Assembly: GCA_002633005.1 (NCBI GenBank)
Contig: NMRA01000025.1
Coordinates: 1,515,541-1,579,540, forward strand
From: Phoronis australis
Lineage: Eukaryota > Phoronida > Phoronidae
DNA: 64,000 nucleotides
Direction of reading: 5' to 3'
Part shown: piece by piece, positions 49,101-61,100 of the stretch
How the letters are laid out: each line of letters opens with the position of its first letter
Position numbering within the stretch: the stretch's first letter is position 1
Notes under the pieces: model-generated
What the model was told of the DNA's origin: nothing
Seen by the model: the letters and a program-made list of their open reading frames with translations, nothing else
The model's database searches: none
Made by a program: the position numbers and the translations under genes

Positions 49101-52100
49101 TATCATCAGAATTACATATCCTATGTACATGAGATTTTGTAATAGCAACAGTGTATTTATTGTAAATCATGAAAACATGTAACTCAGATTTTTTTTTTGA
49201 TAAAACCGTCAAAAATTCCAATTTACAGTAAAAAAATGTCCAATTGGACTGTGAATTATTTCGCTCAGGGTCGGAGCTTTTCCTAAATTCCAGACATAGG
49301 CAATATTGGACTCCCCAAATATAAGAGTCACCGGAAAGATAGCAAAATTATCCACTCTGTAGATTGAAAACTCATGGTCCAAAAGTTGAGAAATATGGTG
49401 AACGCCAAAATTGCTTTCGTCCCAAATTACAGAAGGAAGAAAATTCAATTCTTCTGCGGAGTTTTCGTGTCCCAAATTCTAGAGACTGCCCAAACTGGAG
49501 AATATTTTCCGTAATGCTATGTCTATATTAAATGGATTAGACAACATTTACTGGATGGTACCATGAAGAATGCGTTACCATTTTGCTCAATAAACAGAGA
49601 ACAGAAAGCTGATCGCCAATATCAGTATTATGGCTTTCCTTGGATAAATTTGTCATGTGACTAATTAAATGTAGACACTTGCTGGACATTTGTGATAAGA
49701 ATCTCGTCTCATGGAACAGCAGTAGTGAGTTTGCTGTCAGCTTTCTCCTTAACTCAACACCATCTCCAACCAATAGCTTTAGCATGGTGTGGCCTAATCT
49801 TGCCAAACGTGCAAGAAACTTGTCACAAGGAATCCACCAGTGATTGAACTTTGTGTCACAAGTGCCACCTGGTGACTGCTGAGCTCTTCGTTGTCTGTGT
49901 TTGCATTTCACCACAGTGATTGAATTACAGGTTGACCAGACAGGCTCCATCCCACCCACTTGCTGCAACTTCGCCTTGGCCGTCTCCAGGGACTGTATGT
50001 TCGTCTTCTCGGGGCAGAGCGGAGCGAAAATCACTAACAACCTCTTTCAGTTCAATTTTGCTGAGAAAATGTGGACTAAGATCTCCACAGATCACATCCT
50101 AAGAGGAACGCCGCCTCCACCCAAGCGACGATATGGCCACACTATGGTCACGTACGATAGGTATCTCTACGTGTTTGGAGGGGCAACGGGGCAGACTCTG
50201 TCAAACGAACTACACAGGTATGTTAATTTTATATGTGAGCATTGAAGTGCTGCTGAGCATCATTTGGTATTATAGAACTATAGTCACCAATGTCCAAATT
50301 GACCTATCGCCAGGATTTTGGGTGACTGCTTCACTGACCAATCAGAATGCAGCATTCTTGACACACCTTTGTTTCCAAGCTGCCATTTTACCCAACAAAC
50401 AACATATTTTTTGTCTGTTGACTTTTCGCAAGGGGGCGGAGCTATTTTTGACACGCAACAGATGGTAGTCAATTGCACTACATCTCTAAGTCTCTCTGCA
50501 TCATGTTAATGTTTGCATCATTGCTTAAGATGTATCTTGTTTAGCTTTTATCCACAATGAATATTATTTATGCATATAATATTTACACACTCATGTGTGG
50601 CAGTAAAAAAGGTACACTGAAAATATCTTTTGCTTTTTATTTTTTCGAAGCTAACTTCACAAGTGATGTTCAGGGTTGTGTGACATTCATAGGCACTTGA
50701 ACGTTAATAACAAAACATAATAATGACACGTTAATGTTATGGTAAAAATTCTCCAGTTTGGGTAGTCTATAGGATTTGGGACAATAGAATTCATGCAAAA
50801 AATTATATTTTTTTGATTCTGAAGATCTGAACACGGGCAATTTCGGTGTTCGTCATATTTCTCAAATATTGGCACTGGATTTTGTATCAATAAAGTCTAA
50901 AATAAAATTGTCAAAAATAGCTGCTGACAACAGTTTTTTCTTGTAATTCTTGAATTTGGGATGGCCAATATCGCCTATTTCTAAAATTTTATTCAAGCAA
51001 ATTTGTTAGTTTTTCAATGCCCCAAACTGGAGAATGTTTACCATAATCATAAGGAATATAGTTTTGCAAAGATCTCAGCCAGATAGAAATTTCATGATGA
51101 TACTGATGAGGGTAATTCCAAAGTATTCGTCGCATCCGTTACGCTCAAAAACACCTCAGAATTCGTTCCTTCTAAACTCTACTGAGGGGGAGACTCCGCT
51201 GTATCTTATTTTTACCTTAAGGGGTTAAAAAATTGTAGTATACTAGACCTACAAATTGAAGGGACAATACTCTCGTCAGTTATGCAACATTTTTTCTTGT
51301 AACGGAGGGAACGAATACTGTAGTATTGCCCGTCAATGACCAATAAGAATACTGTAGTATTGCCCGTCAATGACCAATAAGAATACTGTAGTATTGCCCG
51401 TCAATGACCAATAAGAATACTGTAGTATTGCCCGTCAATGACCAATAAGCTACATGCTGTGAAACAAAAGTGGCATCAAGCTGTCACATACTATTGTGAT
51501 CCCCTTCTTTAAATTGGTGTTTTTGATGCTTACGTTTTTTACTCTTCAAAATTTTTGTGACATTTAGTTGTAATATATCCCAATAGTCGTGTTCGCGTGT
51601 CTTCCAGCTTTGACCTAGATTCTCACACCTGGTCAGTGGTTGTGGCTGCTGAGGGCAGTGAGGTAGGTAATGTAGTTGTATGTGGATGTAGTGATTGTTG
51701 TATTCGCTCCATCATTTTGATAGTATAATAATTCTTCGCCACTATATGTGGTCAATTGGAATTATATTGCATGAAATTTTCAGCAAAACAAAAATTAAGA
51801 AAAATTTATTCTCATTGCAAGTCTTTGACTTTCAGCTGTGGCCAAACAACTCAGTTATTTGTCCCATGCTAGTTGGCCTTTCAAAAATGACAATTGTAAC
51901 CTTTTTTCTGAGAAAATGTACTTCAATTTTTACCAGATACTAAATGTGAACTCCTTAATATGTGCTTTATGGTTAAAACCATCATTTAGCCATTTTCAAA
52001 AGGGGTTTTCATCCTAGGTCCAGAGCTAGTGACTCAAGTTGTGAAGAACTAAACTATTCATTAATTTTTTTTCTGCGAAAAGCTGAAGTTACTGGCTATT

Positions 52101-55100
52101 CTCTATAGAGTAGTTTTTGTTTTGGGCTCTCTTTGCCCCTGAAGTGGTTCTTAAAGGGGCACTATCGATTTACACTTGATAAGCTCATTTTTATATGATC
52201 AGGGATTGTCTTCTTGAAGTTATTAGCTTTAAACAGGAGTCTGTTTCGCTGTTTCATGTAAAGTCACTCGAGACTTGACTCAGAAATTTGGTCTTGGGCT
52301 CCACATAACTAAAGAATAAAATATCTGAGAATATTCTCATAAGTGTTAATTATTGGGAAAAACACAATTATTTCCAGGCAGTGTTGTTGTGTTAATAATT
52401 TCATGAGTAAATCTTTATTTGTCAACTGTGACATGGGAGCGTAAGACCAAATTTCTGTCTTGAATCTTAAGTTACTTTTCTTGAAACATAACCCAGAGCT
52501 ATAAAATCCATTGTTATTGCGTTTTTGTTAAAAATGACCAATTCTCGCCATTCTCTGCCAAATATTCGCTGAAATCAAGGCGGGTGACTTTACTTGTTAA
52601 ATTCGCTTAAAATTCTCGGCCATTTGTGGAGTGGGATTTAGCTCCTCTAGCAGAGTGTTAGTCAGTGACCATGGAGGTTACAGGCTCAACTCTGTGCTGA
52701 AGCTGTTCTCAGAAAATTTTTTCTCGCCGATAATGTCCCTTTAAAACAATGGATTTTGTTTGAAATTAAAAAACAAATTTTTGATTATCTTAGAGTACAT
52801 GCTTTTTGATAATATCTAGTGGCTTTGAAATGATTGTAATCTGTTATTATTCAGACATCCAATTGATAAATGTACTAAAGGCTGTTCCAGTAAAATCTGT
52901 ATGGGAGGGGGGGAAGGCACCTTTTTTGCACCCACCACCCATATTTTTCATTTATTTCTTCAGCCTACCACCCGTAATTTTTTATAAGTTTGAAATTCAA
53001 CCACCCGTAATTTTTTTTTGTTGTGGTTGACTGCACAGGCGCTTGAGTTTATCTGTTCCTCCATCACCACTAACATCATTCATTACTAAGAAAACATATG
53101 TTTCTTATATATGGTTATTAGCCATCGAGAAATTTGAGCACTTGTGGTTAACTGGTGTTATGGGCATGCCGATGAGGAGATCGGAGGGAATGAAAAAGTC
53201 GGAGCTTTTTGCAAGTTGCATTTTTGTTTCTGTTTTTGATTCTGTGCGGATTGTTTATAAAATTTACTAAAATTACCCACCATCAAACATTTATGGCCCA
53301 ATGAAACAACAACGACCTGTAAATTTTTATTTTTTTGAAGTACGACCACCAGCCATTTTGAATTTAAATCAAACGCAACCACCCATAAATTTTTATTTCA
53401 GTTGCCTTCCCCCCCTCCCACACAGATTTTGCTGGAACAGCCCTAAGTATTAATATTGTTAATGTCTCAGCATTTTGGCTGTGTATTTTGCATGTTTGCT
53501 GCACGGCACATCGTTGGTGTGTCAGAAAAAATGAAAAAATGTCAACAGTTTTAAAGATCAGATAAGTCTCAAATCATCAAATAAAAGCTAGTGTTTTAGT
53601 TCTTTTTTATCCCACTTTATTCAGTTAATTCTGATTAGCGGAAAACATTTTTGCCGGTTTTTGTTTTCTCCAAGATACCGTGCGGTCGCTTATTCCACGC
53701 CACAGCCATGGTGGGTGAAGTGATGTATATATTTGGTGGTACAGTGGACAACAATGTACGCAGCGGCGAAATCTACAAGTTTCAGGTATGTCTCTTACTT
53801 GCTACGGAATCATGGTAAAACTGGAGCTAAAGATTCTGCGATGATCAAACTTAGTTGCTATGGATTTGCAATTTAAAGCTTTTTCTGAAGCACAAAGTAA
53901 TAAACGGCAATTTATAGGATTATTAGCGTGGCCTTCAACTGTTTGGGTAAGTGCGTCTTGAACTGATCATCAAATGTGTGCTCAGTTAAACTATTAGGGT
54001 AATATTATTTTCTTCCTTTTGCTTTTCAATCTGTGTGGTTCCTCACCCCTTCTGCTACCAGTAATACATTGATTGTACTTAAGATAGTATTTACATCTTG
54101 CTATATATATTTGATGTAATTCATATTGAAATTGTTGTGCTAAGCCTGTTGGGATTTTTTAACCAATGGGTGTTCATTGTTGTGCTTAAAAAGATTCTGC
54201 AATATGTGGTATTGTTTAATAATTGATTGATACATTTTAGTTTTCCAGTTACCCCAAGTGTAGCTTGCACGACGATTTTGGAAGGTTGCTTGAAAGTCAA
54301 CTGTTCTGTGATATTGATTTTATTGTGGGTCCAGTAAGTTTTATTCTGGTTCTATATGACAAGGTCATAATTGTAAAGGCTTTCTTTCTTGTAAGAGACC
54401 TCTGGTCGACATTACAAATGTATAGTCCATAGAGGAGTACGGAATATCAAAAGGCAAAATTAATCTGTTTCAAAGAACTTATGCCGATGATTGTCAATAA
54501 TATTTATCAATTTCAAGTATTTATTTCGTCCACCTTTATTGTATACAGGTAAAAGCTGTAGATGTAAACCAGAATATGAATGATTACAGTTGCAAAGGAA
54601 GTGTATTTCTGATTTCACCTTTCCACCATTCTATCTCAATCAATACCACGAAACTTTCAATAAACTGTAAGTACAAGTGTATGACAGGAGTATGAGAAAG
54701 CTAGTATCCACAGAAGCCAATGCCTAAAAGAAAATATGCTGCAAATATTAAATATACATATACATACACGTACATACATATATATACATATATTAACTTA
54801 TATACATAATACATACTATTAACTTATATATATAATACATACTGGTAATACATATATACATAATACCTATATACATAATACATATATACATAATACCTAA
54901 TACATATATACATAATACCTGTATACATAATACATATATACGTAATACATATATACATATATTATATTCCTTTTTTATAAATTTGTGAAATACTTTTATC
55001 TTTCTTCTCTCCCTTTATTCCTCCCTTCATCCCTCGTACTTTCTATCCCTCGTTCTCTCCCTCTGTCCCTCGTTCTCTCCCTCTGTCCCTCGTTCTCTCC

Positions 55101-58100
55101 CTCTGTCCCTCATTTTCTCTACCCCCATACCTCCCCTCCATCCCACCCTTGTGTTTGACCAGGAGTATTGTGCAGTACATCAAGGGCACCAGTCAACGCC
55201 ACTGTGTTGTTTGTAAATTGTTTGCTACGTACAGAGATTAAAAGTTTGTGAATACCTTGAACAATGATAATCTCCACTATTTAATTTCTGTATTTGAGCT
55301 TAAATTAACAATAATTTTTCAGACTAACACCATCATCCCAGCCCATATAGCTCTTGTGGCAGCTAGGTCAAAGTGGTTACATAACAGGATAAAGGTTGCC
55401 ATGAACAAGGTGGGTGTCATCATTGTATTGTTTTCACTGTATTAAGTTGAATGTCCTTTTAAAGATTTTAAGAAATACCAAAATGTTTAGCTACAATTTT
55501 CACCAGAAATTCATAGGTCTCTGAGCTAATTTTTTTTTTCGTATTCTGAAAGTTTATCAGAGATCCATGGCTTAATAGTATTTATCTTACTATTATTAAA
55601 AGTGACCATTCAACTTAAATTTTGTGACAGATTTGAATTTGCCTGTTCATATTCATTTGGTTCATAAACCAACAATACACAAACTATGAAAAAAAATATT
55701 TTTAGTCAGAATGGTTGCACTACTCAGTTCTTATAACACTACCTTAAAAATCAGCAGAAGTTTCCGAAGGCCTCGGTATTGGCTCTGCCTTCTTCCTCAG
55801 TCTAGGTGGTGCTGAAGTCAAAGAAGGCAGAGACAAAAACCAAGGCCTTCTAAAACTACTACCGATTTTTAAAGATGTACTCGCATACTCCTAACTATAT
55901 GTGTAGCAGAAAATAAACGACAATGCTACTTGAACATCATCTATGCTAAACAAAGTGCAGTTGTATTCATTGCAAATGTGAAAACAAAGTGCAGCCGTAT
56001 TCATTGTAAATGTGAAAACAAAAAATTATGCCAATAGGTGACCTTTGCCCTGTTGACGTACCTTAGGGGCTCACGTAACCTGCGTCATGCAGTGTTATTC
56101 CCCAACACCACGGCAGATCATTTTCTACACAAAACTCATTCTTAAAAACATTTGGCAATTTTCAACCTACTTCATATTCACATCGTCGCTTTATGTTGTG
56201 TTTCTGAATAATTTGACCAAGCAATCACAGAGATAAGGAATTAGCATGCAAGTTCCTCTTTAAGGTAAACGGGTTCTTAGATGTGTTATAAGAAATGAGT
56301 CGTCTAATCATGCAGACATCCAGATAAGACTTTTTAGTGGTATTAGTCAGAATGGCATTTCTTGCACCAATATCCTTGTGTCTTGCAGTCATCTGTGAGT
56401 TTGGGACAACTGAAAGGCGGTAACAAGTTAAGCGTTCAATTGCCTGATGGTGATCCAACGGCGTTTGAAATGATCCTGTCCTATATCTACACTGATAGGA
56501 TACAACCTACAAAGAAAGGTGAGATTTAACTGTGTGGAGTGTTTGTGGTCATGGACAGACGTCTAAATATTAATCAAAAGAAAGTTGATTATTTTGAATG
56601 TGTAAAAGGTTAGTTCACTCTCAGTGTTGCACAGAATTCTTGGGCCTGTTCCAAGAAAACTGATTTAGCTAAATAAGACAAATCTTAAAGTTCATTCAAT
56701 TTTAAAATAAAACTTCAATTTGTTTCAAGACTGTTTCAAGAAAGAGATCTTAAGCTTGACCTAAGTTTTTTACTTAAGTTTTGTCTTAATTTTGATTACC
56801 TTACCGGGTGTGGAAGTTTCAAAGTTTGGAAGTTAAGACAAATCTTAAACTGAAGTAAAAAATGAACTTAGGTCAGTTTCTTGGAATGGTCCCCTTGTCT
56901 TTCTACTTGATCGTCCTGTTGAAGTTTACTGAAAAAAAATTGTGAAATGTGAAAAGTCTTATTTACACTCCTGGTTCAAGTCGAAAGTAATAATTGAAAA
57001 TAGACAATAAATGCTCAATTGTTAATAATCGGGCCGGCGTTATATTTACACTACATACATTCCAGTAACGCATACATCGCAAGCCACTAATCACTATTTT
57101 TTGCATTTCTGTTGTGTTTTGTTTCCATTGATGATGTGTTAAAACTTAATTTTTGGGTCACTTTGGCAGTAATTGATGTGATATTTATATATTCATACAT
57201 CAAGACATTTTGTTTTAACTCAAAACGTCATCAGTGAATTCAAAACATAACTGTTTCAGGCAAAAACTGCAAACAACCTATTTCTAAACTGTTCTCCTTT
57301 CTGGTGTTTTGTTTCTATGATTACGTTTTGAGTTGAAAAGTACCGTTTGGATGTGTCTGTATATTGTTAATATAATGTCAGTTATTGCTAAAGTGATGGT
57401 TATCTATTTTCTGTCTAATTATGCATCAAGGACTGCGCAGTGGTTTTGAACGACTTTGTTTTCTCAGGTCTCCAGCCTGGAAGCAATGAAGTAATCTTGT
57501 TAATGATGGAAGTGTATAGGCTGGCTATTCAGGTAAACTGCTTAGTTATCTAGCAAATGTTAATAAATGTAACTATTGTAATTAATCAAACTTGATTAAA
57601 ATTACGTCAGAATTTTTGTTTGATCATCTGATGAATGAGTTTTTCTCGCAAGTCAATGGTTAGAGAATTCGACTATTGTGGAATTTTATTTGTTACTATG
57701 CAGGAAAACATTCATTTTGCAGATTTGATTCGTTAGCCATTCCAAATGCCTGTGGGTGTTAAAATTCATCTTTCTCATAATTCGGAGAAAGATTTTGTAC
57801 ATTAAAGCTGCTATAAGCTCATCTCCCGTCACAAATGCCAATTTTTGATTTAGACCACTTACCGTTTTGAAATTGGTCTCAAACTGTTCCTTTGTAAAAG
57901 TGGAGGTGATTTTGGGGTTTCAAAAAACCGATTTAATTCACTATCGAATAGACTCTATAATTTGCTTGTCAGGGCGTGTCATTTCATGCACTCAGCACGT
58001 GGTCTCAAGGAGTAACGAACTGTTGGTGCTTTGTACACCTGAGAATCATCAGAATAAGGAATGAGTTGTTACCAATTTGAAAGCAGTACGTGATCTATTT

Positions 58101-61100
58101 TAAGTCAAGTTTTCTTCTTGGACGGAACTTTGTTTTATAGGTACATTAAGTTACTCTCTCAGTTGCCTCGCAAGTTGCTGTTTCTCATGAAAAAGGGAAT
58201 CGAGGAAGGTCACTTGGTTTTTTGAAGACTGAGAAATGCTACATAGATGCTGATGTATGGGCACTTGTCATGTAGATTATTGCATGTGTGAGCTTCCTCT
58301 TTACAGTTCGAGATGCAGCGTCTTGAGCAGTTGTGTGTCCAGTACCTAGAGGCGAGTATAGAGTTGAAGAATGTGCTAGTTGCTCTGGAGAGTACTGCCA
58401 GGATGAAACTGGATTATCTCAAGGTGAGAAAGAGAGCAAGTGTGAAAAGTGAGGTTTTGGGTGTGGCGAGGCTTCGGCAGGCAAAAGTAGACTTCTTTAA
58501 GCACACAAGTTCAGTAACTTGTTTGAAACATTGTTTTGTGCAGTTTGAAAATCTGATCTCTAATGTGCAGCAAAAAGTGACGCAAAACAATGGGATTGTG
58601 CCGGGCGAATTGGCTTAGACATCTGATTGGTTCTTGATGATGGCTTCCAGCTTTTAAACCAGTCAGATGTCTGAGTCGTTTGACCCGACAAAGTGAATTA
58701 AGTTCTGCCAGTGTTTTCACCTCATTGTAAGCGCCAGTCTTTTTGAAACTGACCATGCTTGCAATATAAACGTGATAAAATTTGTCACATATATCAAATA
58801 GTGTGCTAAGTATCTGATTGTCAGTTTGATTATCTTGTATTTGCTATTTCCCTATCTTGGTATTTTGATTGGCTTGCTCTTTTTTCTTTTTAATTTTTAG
58901 CTTGGGGTTCTGGCTAATTCTGTTCAAGCAATGTGTTTCCAAAAGCGGCAACAACCGTTTGTATGAAATTAAATTTATTCAAAATCCTTTTGTATCTTGC
59001 TGCATGCTCAGCCTTTTTTTAGAAATAGCATTTTTGTGGTATAGAGTTACATGTAACCTTAAAGGAGTATTGATTATTTGACATTTAGGAGTTTTGCATG
59101 AGGTTCATCATTAAGGAGTGTAACTTCAACCACATTGTTTTGAGTAAAGAGTTTGAAACCCTGGACCAGCCTTTAATGGTAGAGATTATCCGCAACCGTC
59201 AACAGCCACCCATCCGATTACTGCCAGAGCAACAACCCAGTGATATTCCAGGCAAGTGTCACTTATACATGGCCTGTCGTTTACAATTTTTCTAGTGCAT
59301 TATAAACTTAGTAATGTATGTGACTGTTGCATTGGTGTTGTACATTTTGAGAGGTGTGTGTGTATTACATAATTGTGGGCACGTGTAACTGCCACTACCC
59401 TGTGTACTGCAGCGCCCTCTCTGATGGTACAATATTTGCCCACCTGTGCATCTGTGCTGTTGGGTGACCTTTGTACACTGCGCATTAATATTAGTTTGCC
59501 ATTTGTTATTCCGGCACCAATTAACTTTTACCGTTGCATGGTGAGTTGCAAAATATTTAAAAAGCTGAGTGAGGTGCAATGATTTGTTCTTCGCTAGTCC
59601 CATTCTGATCACAAGTGTTTTTGCGGCCTACATTTCGAAAATTAAGTCTATCACACAATGTGTTGTTCTACATGCAAACAAGGAAGGAGAGTTGAATCTG
59701 GCATGCAGGAATTTACTCAGTACCAAAACTTGTTTGTAATTGTACCAAGTCATAATCCTAATATAATTTTAATGTTGACAGATCCACGCCAGACCTATGT
59801 AACAAGCTATCCTCAGCCTTCCAATATTGCAATTTAATGATTAAGCAACAACACTGTTGAACATTTTGAGCTTTAAATTAAAAAAATTGTTATGAGTTGC
59901 CACTGCATCTTCATTTTTACAAAGATTTCCAAACCCGTGTGACTTTTATGGTTTTTCTGTTTTCAGACAACACCCTGGAGAAAGACTTGGAGCATTTCCT
60001 AAAGGTCGGAGGTCGTGAGTTCTGTGACATCAATCTCCAGCTGGACGGCGAGTGTCTTCCCGCTCATAAAGCCATACTGGCTGCAAGGTGTAGCTACTTC
60101 GAAGGCCTTATTCGGTCGTTTATGCCTCAGGACAACACTGTAACAGTACGTTTGATGTGTCTATAGTGACATGGTAGAGTAGAGATCCTTTCAAACAAAT
60201 TTCAAATCCTGATCTATGTAAATTGAAATAAAGGTCAGACTTTCGTTTCAAGAATAGTGGTTATAAAAACATGGCTAAAGGTTGGAGGTAATTTGAGTTT
60301 TGTGTTCTGGTTTTATTTTTACGTAAAGGGGGGTTTGCTGTTTCGTTAGCAGCACCTAGTGACCTTTTAGCTTCTCATTGTAACTGCCGTGTCCTGCAAA
60401 CAAGCACTAACATCTACTGTGCTTGAAAATATTGAGCACTGGGATTGATGAAACTATTCCGTTTCTAACCAGGAAATGTTCGATGACCAACGCAATACAT
60501 TAACTTTGCTCTAATCTTACACAGATTGCTATTGGTCAGATGGTCCCGTCTCGACAAGCCTTTGACAGCCTGCTGCGCTACATCTACTACGCCGACATAA
60601 TAATGCCTCCCGAGGACTCCCTCTATCTGTTCCCTGCACCGCACTTTTATGGCTTCTCTAACAACAGACTTCAGGTAATGCATCGATTGTTGACATAGGG
60701 TTCAAGTACACAACTACGTAGTACAGAATTTTGATTTTATAGTTCATCTAGCATTTTTTGATGTACTTAACTAAGATTATTTTCAGCTTGGTGTGCTACT
60801 TTAGTCATGTTAATTTGTTTTCCCAGTCTTGCAATGGGAGAGAGTGTAAAGTTAGCTAATGTGGCTGCATGGGTGTTCCATGTTGTTGAGTATTGAAAAC
60901 ATGTTTTGTTTTTATTGCTAAATTAAGTAACAGAATTTACAGAATCAGGTACCTCTGATAGTTTTATATATATATACTTTCATAACAACTGTTTCATTTG
61001 TTTGTAGGCTTACTGTAAACATAATCTTGAAAAGAATGTATCCTCACAGAATGTAATACAGGTAAATGTTGATTTTTTTGAAAACGCAACAGCAACTAAT

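Larger units (their letters stand above)
48412..49830. repeat. duplicated contig-end block around LZTR1 exon 6, copy 2
   Basis: Counterpart of 47406-48410 with scattered substitutions. It continues after 49830 into unique sequence that leads to exon 7, so it is the end belonging to the right-hand contig. Confidence 0.93.

Noticed and set aside
49537-50040. 167-codon minus-strand frame over LZTR1 exon 7
   Set aside because: It is antisense to a clearly conserved LZTR1 exon and matches no family; the same sequence recurs in the other haplotype block with disruptions.
52630-52745. tRNA-like motif (TAGCTCCTCTAGCAGAG with GGTTACAGGCTC)
   Set aside because: A- and B-box-like spacing is present but no acceptor or T-arm stem pairs, so I do not call a tRNA or SINE.
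58313-58618. 101-codon plus-strand frame extending LZTR1 exon 14
   Set aside because: Family similarity stops at the donor GTGAGA after DYLK, and exon 15 continues the BACK domain in phase; the extension is intron.
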